64,000 nucleotides of DNA, taken from the NCBI RefSeq assembly GCF_029457495.1, contig NZ_CP120362.1, positions 124,001-188,000 on the forward strand, in the 5' to 3' direction. The DNA comes from Chelativorans sp. AA-79. GTDB lineage: Bacteria; Pseudomonadota; Alphaproteobacteria; Rhizobiales; Rhizobiaceae. This document shows, in pieces, positions 46,512 through 56,033 of the stretch. Positions within the stretch are counted from its first letter, which is position 1; every line of letters starts with the position of its first letter. The translations under genes and the position numbers were made by a program. Below the pieces are notes generated by a model. It did no database searches, was not told where the DNA came from, and was given only the letters and a program-made list of their open reading frames with translations.

Positions 46512-47528
46512 ATGAATATTCCGGTCAATCAGGGGAAGGAAACCGTCAGAGCACTTGCCGCAGATGAGAAGCGCAGCTGCTGTAACCTGCCGCAGCGGCG
46601 TGTAAATGCCATGTCAGCAGAGCAGAGGGATAGTACTTCCTCGTTTCCCTTCGGAAGGTCCGCAAATATAATCCGCGTTCGCGGTGGCAGGAGTTTTGTT
46701 GGGACGAACGCGCCGAAAATACCTGAGGATGGGGAAGGGCCCGAGCGTGCCGTAGTACTTACCGATTTCGCACTGGAGGCAGAAGCAGTAACCGTGAGAC
46801 GGTTTGCTGAATTCATCGAGGCGACCGGCTATGTCACAGAGGCAGAGCGTTTCGGTTGGTCGGCTGTGTTTTTTGGCGACGCCGATCATCTCAAGGCGGC
46901 CCGGGCTGCCGGAGCAGAACTGCCATGGTGGCATCGGGTGGACGGTGCTTGCTGGCGACAACCTGAAGGACCGGGAAGTTGCGTCGACGAACGCCAGGAT
47001 CATCCAGTGACACAAGTCTCATGGAACGACGCCATTGCTTTTGCCACCTGGGTTGGCGGGCGCTTGCCGAGCGAAGCTGAATGGGAACATGCGGCGCGAG
47101 GTGGGAGCCTGCGCCGGCGCTTCCCCTGGGGAGACAAGGAGCCGGATGACACGACCATTTTTTATAATATCTGGCAGGGCCGATTTCCTGAAGAGAATAC
47201 GGTCTGTGATGGCTATGAGCGCACCGCGCCGACGAGGAGTTTCGAGCCCAATAGTCTGGGATTCTACAATTTGTGCGGCAACGCCTGGGAGTGGACGAAA
47301 GATGCTTTCCGGGTGCGTTCGATGTCCAAGCAAGCCCGGCAATGCAATGCGCATGCGCTCATGCATTCGGAAAAGGTTCTGAAAGGTGGCTCGTTCCTAT
47401 GCCACGCCAGCTATTGCTACCGCTATCGCATCGCCGCACGCATGGCGCTCTCGCCCGACAGCGCTGTCAGCAATGCGGGTTTCCGCGTGGCCTACGACGT
47501 ACAGCAACAGGCAGATATCTATGAGTGA
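46512..47528 (+). CDS. Formylglycine-generating enzyme (SUMF1/FGE family)
   Basis: A 338-residue enzyme from ATG 46512 (GGAG 9 bases upstream; an in-frame ATG at 46500 is less likely). It oxidises the active-site cysteine of sulfatases to formylglycine. Fold marks: IRVRGGRSFVGTN, VTVRRFAEFIEATGYVTEAE, HPVTQVSWNDAIAFATWVGG, RLPSEAEWEHAARGG, and GFYNLCGNAWEW. The two catalytic cysteines of true FGE are present near 297 and 302 in GGSFLCHASYCYRYR, which separates it from inactive EgtB or SUMF-like relatives. The Cys-type sulfatase 1 kb downstream is the obvious client. Confidence 0.92.
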   Translation: MNIPVNQGKETVRALAADEKRSCCNLPQRRVNAMSAEQRDSTSSFPFGRSANIIRVRGGRSFVGTNAPKIPEDGEGPERAVVLTDFALEAEAVTVRRFAEFIEATGYVTEAERFGWSAVFFGDADHLKAARAAGAELPWWHRVDGACWRQPEGPGSCVDERQDHPVTQVSWNDAIAFATWVGGRLPSEAEWEHAARGGSLRRRFPWGDKEPDDTTIFYNIWQGRFPEENTVCDGYERTAPTRSFEPNSLGFYNLCGNAWEWTKDAFRVRSMSKQARQCNAHALMHSEKVLKGGSFLCHASYCYRYRIAARMALSPDSAVSNAGFRVAYDVQQQADIYE

Positions 47529-47551
47529 TCTGGACTCCATCGTGCGGGACG

Positions 47552-48460
47552 TCACGCATTGTGATCGCGAGCGCTTGTGAGCAGGGCTTCCCTGATGGTT
47601 CTGATCGGCTGCGACGCCATCAAGGATGACTTGCACATGATATCGATGTCCAACTGCCACAAGCCCTCCTCGACAGGGAGCTGATCGAGGCTCTCGCGTC
47701 TCGCGCGCGGCAATATCATCTCGCTGACAATGGCGTAATAATCCGTCGCGACCAAGATTCCGAACATAATGCTCAACGAGCTTGTCTGAAGAACGGGCTG
47801 CAGCCTTTCGGCCCGCGAACCGAGCATATGTCGGGACTTCTTTTCAAATTCCCGATCTTCGACGAACCCGACCCTTCCGTATCGCGACAACTCGCGGAGC
47901 GACGTCGTCTTCCGTGAGCGCAGAGGGTGCCCCTGGCGGCAGATCACCACCATGTCGCTCTTGAACAAGGGAGTCGCGGCGAAACGCTCCGGCAATGGCA
48001 CTTCCGGCAAGGCGGCGACGACGACATCCAGTCTCTCGTTCACCAGAGCGTCCACCAATTGGGTCGAGATACCGGTTTCGACGGTCGCCTGAACTTTGGG
48101 AAACTGCATGTGGAAGGCAACGAGAACCTGCGGGAACGTGCTGACCGCCAGGACCTGCCCGACACCGATCCTGATATGACCTCCAAGATTCTGGTGCAGT
48201 TCCTGGACGTCCAGCCCCGCAAAGCGCGCCTCTTGGTCGATGGCGCGGGCGTGCAGGTAAAGGATGTTCCCGGCGTCCGTGGGCTCAAGCCCACGGCTCG
48301 TGCGCAGAAACAGCTCCATGCCGAGCTCGCTCTCCAAAAGCTTCAAGCTTTTCGTCAGCGCGGGTTGACTTACCCCTTTCCGTTCCGCGGCCACATGCAT
48401 GTTCCGCGCATCGTAAAGGGCAAGAAAGTTCTCGAGATGGCGTGAGATCAGAAGCCGCAA
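47552..48460 (-). CDS. LysR-family transcriptional regulator (sulfatase locus)
   Basis: A 302-residue regulator with an N-terminal winged helix (NMHVAAERKGVSQPALTKSL, LLESELGMELFLRTSRGLEP) and a type 2 periplasmic-binding-like effector domain. A TTG start at 48460 is supported by AGGAG at correct spacing. It is transcribed divergently from the sulfatase gene with 89 bp between, and a long inverted repeat spans that gap. It most likely controls the sulfatase-tctCBA operon in response to a small organic acid or ester. Confidence 0.88.
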   Translation of the reverse strand: MRLLISRHLENFLALYDARNMHVAAERKGVSQPALTKSLKLLESELGMELFLRTSRGLEPTDAGNILYLHARAIDQEARFAGLDVQELHQNLGGHIRIGVGQVLAVSTFPQVLVAFHMQFPKVQATVETGISTQLVDALVNERLDVVVAALPEVPLPERFAATPLFKSDMVVICRQGHPLRSRKTTSLRELSRYGRVGFVEDREFEKKSRHMLGSRAERLQPVLQTSSLSIMFGILVATDYYAIVSEMILPRARRESLDQLPVEEGLWQLDIDIMCKSSLMASQPIRTIREALLTSARDHNA

Positions 48461-48517
48461 AGCCGATAACTCCTGGAAATCGAATGAGTAGAAACATTCA
48501 TTATCGTTTATCGGCTT
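48460..48517. promoter_or_regulatory. Inverted repeats in the lysR-sulfatase divergent promoter
   Basis: Perfect 10-bp arms AAGCCGATAA (48460) and TTATCGGCTT (48508) are separated by 38 bp. Nested inside is a shorter pair, GAATG (48482) and CATTC (48495). Their placement over the lysR start and upstream of the sulfatase start suggests binding sites for the LysR protein on both sides of the divergent promoters. Confidence 0.6.
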
Positions 48518-48549
48518 CCTGCGCCATTGTCGTTTTGCAGGGAGGAACC

Positions 48550-50145
48550 ATGCGAACGATCTTTGTCCTGTTCGACTCGCTCAACCGCAGCGCGATGGGT
48601 GCCTACGGCAGCGAAGCGGTAAAGACGCCTAATTTCGACCGTTTTGCCGCGCGTGCTGTCACATTCGACAAGCATTATGTCGGCTCGTTACCATGCATGC
48701 CGGCGCGGCGCGACATGCATGCAGGTCGGCTCAATTTCACCCATCGGTCCTGGGGACCGCTCGAACCCTTCGACAACTCTTTTGCGCAGATCCTGAAGGA
48801 TCACGGCGTCTACACGCATCTGATCTCCGACCACCTTCACTATTTCGAGGATGGCGGGCATGGCTTCCACACGCGTTTTTCCAGCTACGACTTCATTCGT
48901 GGCCAGGAATACGATCCCTGGATCGCGATGGTTGAGCCGCCGGTCGAGCGGATCAGGGTGAAGTTCGATGAACGCCACTACGATCCTTCCAAGCGCGACA
49001 AGCGCCTCCAGCATGCCATCAACCGTGAGCAGATCATCGAAGAGAGAGACTTCCCTGGTCCACGCTGCTTTGCATCCGCCTTCGATTTCCTTGATCGCAA
49101 TCGGCATGCGGACGACTGGTTCTTGATGTTGGAGTGCTTCGATCCGCATGAGCCCTTTCACGCGCCCGAACGTTTCAAGGCGGCTTACGATACGGGCTAT
49201 GAAGGGCGTATCCTCGACTGGCCGCACTATGAGCGTGTCGTGGACGGCCCCGAGGAAATCGCCGAAATCCGCGCCAACTACGCCGCACTCGTCGCCATGT
49301 GCGACGAGTATTTCGGCAAGCTCATCGACTATCTCGACGAGCACGACATGTGGAAGGACACCTGCATCGTTCTTTCCACGGATCACGGCTTCCTGCTCTC
49401 CGAGCACGGATGGTGGGGCAAATGCCGAATGCCCTATTATGAGGAGGTCTCGCATATCCCGCTGATCGTCCATCATCCGGATCACACGGCACAGGCCGGC
49501 ACGCGCCGGCGACAGCTCACCCAGACGATGGACCTGATGCCGACGTTTCTTGAGCTTTATGGTTTGCCAGTGCCTGCGGAGGTCACCGGGCGAAGCATCC
49601 TCCCAGCGCTCGCCGAGGACAGGCCGCTCAGGGAAACGGCCGTCTTCGGCGTTTTTTCAGGCCCGATCGGCGTCACCGATGGCGACTGGGTGCTCTACCA
49701 CTACCCGCCGGACATATTCCGCGAGGGACTGGTTGAATACACGCTGGCTCCTGCGCACATGACCGCCCCGTTCACGGTCGATGAGCTGCGGACGGCACGG
49801 CTTGTCCCGCCCTTCGACTTCACCAAAGGCGTTCCCGTGCTCGGCATCGACGCACTCAAAGAGGCGAAGCGTGTGCCGAACAATGACGGCATCGGCTTCG
49901 ATGATCTGGGGACAAGGCTCTACGACCTTCGCACCGATCCTCGCCAGGAGAAACCGGTCGAGGATGGAGTAGCAGGTGCGCGACTTTATCGTGAACTGAT
50001 ACGGGAGCTTCGCGCCCATGACACCCCACCGGAAGTCTACCGGTGGTACGAACTCGAATCCGATGAAACCAGGGGAGGTACCCATGAGGAAACTGCTGAG
50101 CCTCGCGACGGCGATGCTGCTGTTCGCCGGCACCGCGCGGGCTGA
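48550..50145 (+). CDS. Type I (cysteine) sulfatase
   Basis: A 531-residue alkaline-phosphatase-fold sulfatase, start at ATG 48550 directly behind GGAGG. The formylglycine signature Cys49-x-Pro-x-Arg is present in SLPCMPARRDMHAGR. The metal site uses Asp9 of FVLFDSLNRSAMG and the late STDHGFLLSEHGWWGKCRMP block. There is no signal peptide, so the enzyme is probably cytosolic and acts after uptake of a sulfate ester. The 3' end overlaps the tctC gene by 62 bases. FGE and LysR genes lie just upstream. Confidence 0.92.
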   Translation: MRTIFVLFDSLNRSAMGAYGSEAVKTPNFDRFAARAVTFDKHYVGSLPCMPARRDMHAGRLNFTHRSWGPLEPFDNSFAQILKDHGVYTHLISDHLHYFEDGGHGFHTRFSSYDFIRGQEYDPWIAMVEPPVERIRVKFDERHYDPSKRDKRLQHAINREQIIEERDFPGPRCFASAFDFLDRNRHADDWFLMLECFDPHEPFHAPERFKAAYDTGYEGRILDWPHYERVVDGPEEIAEIRANYAALVAMCDEYFGKLIDYLDEHDMWKDTCIVLSTDHGFLLSEHGWWGKCRMPYYEEVSHIPLIVHHPDHTAQAGTRRRQLTQTMDLMPTFLELYGLPVPAEVTGRSILPALAEDRPLRETAVFGVFSGPIGVTDGDWVLYHYPPDIFREGLVEYTLAPAHMTAPFTVDELRTARLVPPFDFTKGVPVLGIDALKEAKRVPNNDGIGFDDLGTRLYDLRTDPRQEKPVEDGVAGARLYRELIRELRAHDTPPEVYRWYELESDETRGGTHEETAEPRDGDAAVRRHRAG

Positions 50146-51067
50146 ATTTCCCGATCGCAACATCGAGAACATCTATCCGTGGGGGCCAGGCGCCACCATG
50201 GCTGCCAGTCAGGTCATCGCCGATGCGATGGGCGCCGAACTCGGCGTGAATATCTCCGTGGTATCCACGCCGGGTGCAGCGGGCACAAAGGCATTTCAGA
50301 CGGCCCTGTCGAAACCGGCAGATGGCTACACGATCTTCGACGGTTACGTGGCGCCGCTCGTGTTGCAGCCAATGCTGGGCAAAGCCGAGTGGACGTATGA
50401 GGACTTCACGCCGCTCTGGTCGGCAACGTCCAACAGCTTTGCGATCGTCGTGCGCAAGGACGACGACCGTTTCCCCGATTTTCCCGCATTGATCGCCCAC
50501 GCCAAGGAAAACCCTGGCAAGCTGCGTTATTCACCGGGAGTTACGGATGCCTTGCCCCATATGGTCGCCGCGAAGGTGATGCAGACTTCGGACGTGGTGG
50601 CGCAGGTCGTTCCGTATCCCGAAATCGACAATGCAGTGAAGGATTTGCGGGGAGGAGTGCTCGACTTCATCGTCATCAATCCGGGCGTCTATACGACGAA
50701 CAAGGACGAAGTGAGGGTGCTGGCTGTTCTTTCGGACCTTGAAGATGCATCCAAGACCTATGACGGCGCACCGCTCGTCCAGGGGTTCGGTATCGACCTC
50801 GGCATGAAGGGGCTCGCGCCGATGGGCTGGAGCTGGTGGCTCGTGCGCAAGGAAACGCCTGAGGATGTCGTCGCTAAACTGCAAGAGGCGATGGGCAAGG
50901 CGCTGGCGCGCGAGGATGTCCAGCAGAAGCTGCTCGATATGGGCTATGTGCCGCTTGGCTACGGACCCGAGAGATACGCGGAGATTGTCGGCCCGGTCGC
51001 GGACGATCTGAAGTCCGGCATCGATGCGATCGCCTGGGAGAAAGAGCAACTCCAGTCGGTCAAGTAG
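50084..51067 (+). CDS. tctC: Tripartite tricarboxylate transporter receptor TctC
   Basis: A 327-residue periplasmic binding protein (Bug family). ATG at 50084 follows GGGGAGG and starts a signal peptide ending TARAEF. The mature start PDRNIENIYPWGPGAT and the VVSTPGAAGTKAFQTALSKP segment, where ligand carboxylates are held, are family-typical. The gene starts inside the sulfatase 3' end, so the two are co-expressed. The ligand may be the sulfate ester or its organic acid. Confidence 0.9.
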   Translation: MRKLLSLATAMLLFAGTARAEFPDRNIENIYPWGPGATMAASQVIADAMGAELGVNISVVSTPGAAGTKAFQTALSKPADGYTIFDGYVAPLVLQPMLGKAEWTYEDFTPLWSATSNSFAIVVRKDDDRFPDFPALIAHAKENPGKLRYSPGVTDALPHMVAAKVMQTSDVVAQVVPYPEIDNAVKDLRGGVLDFIVINPGVYTTNKDEVRVLAVLSDLEDASKTYDGAPLVQGFGIDLGMKGLAPMGWSWWLVRKETPEDVVAKLQEAMGKALAREDVQQKLLDMGYVPLGYGPERYAEIVGPVADDLKSGIDAIAWEKEQLQSVK

Positions 51068-51121
51068 GGGGGCGGCACGATGGCTGCTCACAAGAGCAGC
51101 CACCGTTGAACGGAGACCGCG

Positions 51122-51613
51122 ATGTCACGCTTTCGCGAACACGCATTCGACTGGATCGCATGGCTCCTCTTCGCCTCGATTCCGGTGGTGATCTTTTGGC
51201 AGTCAGCCACATCTCTCGCCGAGCAGGGCGCTGCCACCGGAGGTCCGCTCGATAACGCCGCCTTCTATCCCCGTGTGATCGCTGTCCTGATGAGTGCTGC
51301 CGTGCTTCTGCACGGCTTACGCCTGCTGCTCGGACGTGTGCAGCATCGCACGGCGCTCGAGGCTGCACCCGGGACACGGCTTGCGCTGAGCCTTTCCGTT
51401 CTCTTCGTCGCTTATCTCATCCTCATGCCATATGTAGGATTCCATCTGGCGACGCCGATCCTGCTGGTCATCATGATGCGTGCTCTCGGTGTGAGGATCT
51501 TGCAGTCGATCCTGGGAAGCGCCGTTCTCTGGCTGGTCACCTCCTACACCTTCGAGGGGCTTCTCAACGTCGTGCTGCCCGTCGGGATGCTGAACATCTC
51601 CATCTTCAGTTGA
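51122..51613 (+). CDS. tctB: Tripartite tricarboxylate transporter small subunit TctB
   Basis: A 163-residue membrane protein with four hydrophobic segments (near 12-30, 55-70, 85-110 and 120-160). It fits the poorly conserved TctB family by length, topology and position between tctC and tctA. It partners TctA in the inner membrane. Confidence 0.87.
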   Translation: MSRFREHAFDWIAWLLFASIPVVIFWQSATSLAEQGAATGGPLDNAAFYPRVIAVLMSAAVLLHGLRLLLGRVQHRTALEAAPGTRLALSLSVLFVAYLILMPYVGFHLATPILLVIMMRALGVRILQSILGSAVLWLVTSYTFEGLLNVVLPVGMLNISIFS

Positions 51614-51623
51614 CGGTTCGCCG

Positions 51624-53183
51624 ATGTTGTACCTGCTCCAGGAGGGGTTGCCTCTCTTCTTTAATTTCCAGGCGGTTCTACTGACCACCTTGGGCATCGT
51701 CGGCGGCCTCGTCATCGGCGTCCTACCCGGTCTTGGGCCGCTGATGGGCATCGTGCTGCTTCTACCCTTAGCGTTTCACCTGCCGCCCATTCCGGCCATG
51801 GGCATGCTCATCGCCATTTATATCGGCGGGTCGGCGGGCGGCTCCATTTCAGCCGTTCTGCTCAGGATACCCGGCACGCCGCTTGCGGCCGCCACGCTCT
51901 TCGACGGCTTTCCCATGGCGCAGAAGGGGCGGGCACAGGATGCCGTTGGGCTGGCGATGAGCTCCTCGGCGCTCGGCGGCCTCATCGCAGGCCTGGTGCT
52001 CGTTTTCCTTTCGCCGCTTCTGGCCAAGTTTGCGCTGCGCTTCGCGCCGCCCGAGTATTTCGCCATGGCGGTCCTTGGCGTGCTCACCATCGCTCTCGTG
52101 TCGGAGGGATCCGCGCTGAAGGGCCTGCTCGCAGGCGGCCTGGGCCTATTCCTGTCGATGATCGGTACGGACGAGTTCACCAACGCCTACCGGTTCACCT
52201 TCGGTGACTTCCGACTTTCCAGCGGGCCGCATCTGGTGGCCGTGGTGGTCGGTCTCTTCGCCCTTTCAGAGATATTCTTCCAGATCGAAGCAGGCGGCTA
52301 TCTCGACAAGCCAAAGGTCCAGCGCCTGCGGGTTTCGTTTGCCGCGCTTCGCATTTTGATCCGGCACAAGCTCAATCTGATCCGCTCGTCGCTGATCGGC
52401 ACATTCTTCGGCGCCATTCCCGGCGCTGGAGGCGATGTGAGTGCCTTCATCTCCTATGCAACCGCCAAGAAACTGGCCCGGCCCGGCGAAAAATATGGCG
52501 AGGGCGCGGAGGGTGGGGTCGTGGCCACCGAATCCGCCAATAATGGCTGCTGTGGCGGCGCGCTCATCCCCACGCTGTCCTTGGGAATTCCCGGCGATGC
52601 CTCGACCGCCGTGCTCATGGGCGCGTTGATCCTGCTCGGCTTCTTTCCAGGGCCTGATCTCTTTCGCGACCACCCCGATGTCGCGGGCGGCATCTTCATC
52701 GCGTATCTGATGGCAAACATCACGCTGCTCGTGATGGGTGCGCTTCTCGCACCACTCTTCGGATCGGTGCTCAAGGTTCCAAAGGCCTGGCTGTTGCCAG
52801 CCGTTCTTCTGCTTTCAACACTCGGCACCTATTCGCTCCAGAATTCGACTTTCGATCTGTGGGTGATGCTGGTCTTCGGTGGCATCGGATACGTGATGCG
52901 GCGTGCCGGGTATCCGCTCGCTCCCCTCATCATAGGTATGATCCTGGGAGGCATCATGGAGAGCAACCTGCGGCGCTCGCTCCTGATTTCCCAGGATGGA
53001 CTCATGATTTTCCTCGATCGTCCGATCTCCGTGGCCATACTTGCGATCGATCTCATTCTCTTCCTGTCCATCGTATATTCGATCGTCAGATCATCACGCA
53101 AAACGGAAGACCGTGAGGCGGCGGTGCCCAAGCAGGCGGCGTCATCCACGGCAGAAATGCGGTCAGGTGCCGGAAAGTCATGA
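51624..53183 (+). CDS. tctA: Tripartite tricarboxylate transporter large subunit TctA
   Basis: A 519-residue transporting subunit with about twelve helices. The duplicated glycine-rich signatures are visible: GVLPGLGPLMGIVLLLPLAF and FGAIPGAGGDVSAFISYATA, with YIGGSAGGSISAVLLRIPGT and TLSLGIPGDASTAVLMGALI. It is intact and of usual length, and completes the sulfatase-tctCBA operon. Confidence 0.93.
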   Translation: MLYLLQEGLPLFFNFQAVLLTTLGIVGGLVIGVLPGLGPLMGIVLLLPLAFHLPPIPAMGMLIAIYIGGSAGGSISAVLLRIPGTPLAAATLFDGFPMAQKGRAQDAVGLAMSSSALGGLIAGLVLVFLSPLLAKFALRFAPPEYFAMAVLGVLTIALVSEGSALKGLLAGGLGLFLSMIGTDEFTNAYRFTFGDFRLSSGPHLVAVVVGLFALSEIFFQIEAGGYLDKPKVQRLRVSFAALRILIRHKLNLIRSSLIGTFFGAIPGAGGDVSAFISYATAKKLARPGEKYGEGAEGGVVATESANNGCCGGALIPTLSLGIPGDASTAVLMGALILLGFFPGPDLFRDHPDVAGGIFIAYLMANITLLVMGALLAPLFGSVLKVPKAWLLPAVLLLSTLGTYSLQNSTFDLWVMLVFGGIGYVMRRAGYPLAPLIIGMILGGIMESNLRRSLLISQDGLMIFLDRPISVAILAIDLILFLSIVYSIVRSSRKTEDREAAVPKQAASSTAEMRSGAGKS

Positions 53184-53511
53184 AACCTCAGATACCCGAA
53201 GGATCTCCCTCCGCAACGGATAAAACCACATCAATCCGGCTGCAGTTCGCAGATATTTTTGAGCGACTACGTCAGCGTGTGGAAGGAATGTTTACGACGT
53301 ACCATCCCGAGCGCCATTACATGCGCGGTCCAGGCCCGGCAGCAAGCAGAAAGAACGCCGGTTCTCCTGAAGTGTCGGATTGAACCCCTGGGAACCGCTC
53401 ATGATGGACAGCCCATCAGGCCGATCTACAGGTCAGAACAGTGTCGGCATTCCGATCGGTGCTGATCGTTTTCAAAGGCACATTGATACCCGTCGAGCTG
53501 ACAATGAAGCC
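53184..53511. other. Gap between convergent tctA and lysR, no gene called
   Basis: A short frame beginning at 53180 overlaps the tctA stop and reaches 53383, but it lacks a recognisable domain. The rest shows no ribosome site with a convincing frame. Nothing else is evident. Confidence 0.4.
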
Positions 53512-54411
53512 TCACTCGAATTTTTTGCGATTGTCGCGGCAGAATGTGCGCACGCGATTCACCAACCGAGACAGCAGTTGGTTCGGCCCGCTCTCTTGCG
53601 CGAGAATGATGCCCGAGACGAAGATCGGGCTTTCGGGATCTTCCATCAGACGAACAACACCGAAACGCGCAAAGAGCGGTGCCATCGACTTCGCCGTCGA
53701 CATCAACATCTGCGAGCCACGCAATGTCTCGATCGCGTGCATCATGGCGTTGCTGCGATGTGCGAAGACGCGTGCAGTGCGCAGGGCGGAACTCGGATCA
53801 TAGTCATACTCGAACTTGTGATTGAGCCAAGGATAGGCCAGCAGGTCAGCCTCCGTCGGTGCCCCCTGCTTCAGCAGAGGATGATCCCTGTCACAGTAAA
53901 CGTCGTAGGGAGCCCGCACGAGCGGCTCGAAACAGTAGCGCCCGCTGTCGAGCATTTCGGGGGAGATCACGCCGCAAGCCACGTCGTAGTTTCGGGTGTC
54001 GAGACCGCGTAACCGCTCGTCGTGCTCCAGCAGGTCGACCTGGATGGATACTTCCGGTACTTCACTCCCGAAATCGTTCAATATTCGCGGCAGGATGCCA
54101 TAGCCCCAGCTATCTCCGCAGCATATCCGCAATGTCCGTCGCTTCAGACGGAGCGCATGCCCGATCTCCTCCTGCGCACTCTGGATCGCCCGCACAGCCC
54201 GGCTCGCGTAGAGAAACAGGGTCTTGCCCGCCTCAGTGAGTTCCACCCCTTGGGAGGTCCGCTCGAAAAGCGGAGTGCCGTAGCGCTCCTCAAGAAGTGA
54301 GATCGTGCGCGACAGGGCGGGCTGGGAGAGGTTTAGGACCTGTGCCGCCGCCGAAATGCTGCGGTGCTCGGCAACCGCCAGGAAGCGGCCGTATTCATCG
54401 TTCATGTGCAA
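53512..54411 (-). CDS. LysR-family transcriptional regulator
   Basis: A 299-residue LysR protein. The winged helix is RSISAAAQVLNLSQPALSRT followed by LLEERYGTPLFERTSQGVEL; the effector domain starts near residue 90. It is divergent from the broken ABC permease gene at 54504 and probably controlled that importer. Intact. Confidence 0.88.
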   Translation of the reverse strand: MHMNDEYGRFLAVAEHRSISAAAQVLNLSQPALSRTISLLEERYGTPLFERTSQGVELTEAGKTLFLYASRAVRAIQSAQEEIGHALRLKRRTLRICCGDSWGYGILPRILNDFGSEVPEVSIQVDLLEHDERLRGLDTRNYDVACGVISPEMLDSGRYCFEPLVRAPYDVYCDRDHPLLKQGAPTEADLLAYPWLNHKFEYDYDPSSALRTARVFAHRSNAMMHAIETLRGSQMLMSTAKSMAPLFARFGVVRLMEDPESPIFVSGIILAQESGPNQLLSRLVNRVRTFCRDNRKKFE

Positions 54412-54503
54412 ACCGGGCTATCCACTTATTCGATAGCCTATCAGCTATTGGCATTTGCACAACTGCATGCATTTGGGCTTCTAAGTCCGGAGGAGATTTG
54501 AGA

Positions 54504-55188
54504 ATGGCGGCTTCACGAAGCAATGGCCTATGGCCGTTAATTCTTCCAACGTTCCTTGCACTGGTCGCCATCACTGTCGCGCCGATTCTCGTCACCTTCG
54601 GCATCAGCTTATTTTATATTGACCTCGCCACATGCCGGGTATGAGCCGGTTTGCCGGCGCGGAGAATTATCTTGAGCTTTTCTCCGACAGCCGATTTCTC
54701 AATTCGCTCATCGTTACCGTCGAGCTGATCTTCATCCCCGTGGCGCTACAGATCGGCATTTGGCTCCTGTTGGCGATGGTGCTCAAGGAGAAGCTGCCCG
54801 GCACCGGCTGGATGCGTTTGGCCTTCCTGCTTCCGGCGGTAATCCCACCCGCCGTCAGCGGTCTTGTCTGGAAGCTCTTCATCGTTCCGGGTGCCGGCGG
54901 TCTAAGCTATGGCGCCAGCGTTTTTGGAGTTGACCTTTCGCTCGACCTCCTTTCGATGCCGGGCACTGCGCTGGCCACGGTGATCGTCGCCTCAGTATGG
55001 ATCGGAACGCCTTTCGTCGCGCTGCTGATGCTTTCGGCGCTCGAAAGCATCGGCGACGAACAATACGAGGCCGCCCGCATCGACGGAGCGAGTTGGTTCC
55101 AGTCGCACTGGCACATCTCGCTGCCCGAGATCCGCCCGGTCATCCTGACCGTCGCCGTCTTCCGCATTCTCGAAGCGCTCGATCAGCT
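54504..55188 (+). pseudogene. ABC sugar permease (MalF/UgpA type), frameshifted and truncated
   Basis: It starts at ATG 54504 with an AGGAG site: SNGLWPLILPTFLALVAITV and a first membrane helix. A frame change near 54630 leads into MPGMSRFAGAENYLELFSDS, later helices, and the coupling loop EQYEAARIDGASWFQSHWHI with SLPEIRPVILT. Near 55188 the sequence changes within a codon run to Tn3 transposase. The gene is dead by both a frameshift and loss of its last third; its partner permease, ATPase and binding protein are absent. Confidence 0.8.
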
Positions 55189-56033
55189 TCTTGCCGAGCG
55201 GACCGGTGATCGGAGCCACCTCGGCTGGATCGCAGAGGCGCCTGAGGGGGCAAAACTGAAGAACCTCAAGGGCCTGATGGCCCGCCTCGACGTTCTGCGT
55301 TCGGCCGCCATTTCTGACGAGCGGCGGAAAACAATTATGCCAATCGCTATGGCATTGTCGCCCGGGATGCCCGCATTCTGCATGCGCGCGAGATACGACG
55401 GCTGACATCCGAGCGCCGGTACGCCACGCTGACTGCCTTCGTCACCGAGAGGCAGGCGGCGATCACCGACCTTGCGGTCGACATGTTCTGCAAGCTGATC
55501 GGCAGCACCCGTCGCAAGGCCGAAATCAGCCGCAAGGAGCGCCGCCTGAAAAAGGCTGACGTTCTCGATGGAGTGGCGCGCGATCACTTCAAGCTCGGCG
55601 AGGCGATTCTGGCCGCCCGCGAGAGCAACACCGATCTCGCATCCGCTATCGCAACCTCTCTCGGCTGGGATGGGTTGATCGCCAGCATGGCGGCAGCCAA
55701 TTCTGTCGTGCGCCCTGATCGCAGCGACGAGTTCGACGAGCTCGTTGAGCGGCACAAATCATTGCGCAAGCTGGGCAGGCTCATGTTCGGTGCGTTCTCT
55801 TTCCGGTCGTTTCGTCCCGATGATCCGGTTCTGCGGCAGTTGACCATCTGCGTGCGCTCTACAGCGGCCGGAAATTGCCCGCGCAGGTGCCGCTCGCGTT
55901 CATGACCCGCAAGTCGCGGCGGCGCGTGCGCCCGGATGGTATCAACATCGACCTGCGCGCCTGGGAAGTTGCGGTGCTCGTTCACCTGCGGGAGCGCCTG
56001 CGGGCCGGCGACATATGGGTCGATGGCAGTCGA
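55189..56033 (+). pseudogene. Tn3-family transposase fragment, second relic
   Basis: Three frames cover AERTGDRSHLGWIAEAPEGA, then ILHAREIRRLTSERRYATLT and AFVTERQAAITDLAVDMFCK, LDGVARDHFKLGEAILAARE, then PAQVPLAFMTRKSRRRVRPD and GINIDLRAWEVAVLVHLRER ending DIWVDGSR. This is the N-terminal to central part of a Tn3 transposase. The final 140 bp are about 90 percent alike to the fragment at 6.4 kb. Frameshifts lie near 55335 and 55880. The 3' side is lost at the IS256 fragment. Confidence 0.8.

Noticed and set aside
48442..48549. Longer N-terminus for the sulfatase
   Set aside because: The upstream extension crosses the divergent promoter repeats and lacks homology; GGAGG right before 48550 fixes the start.
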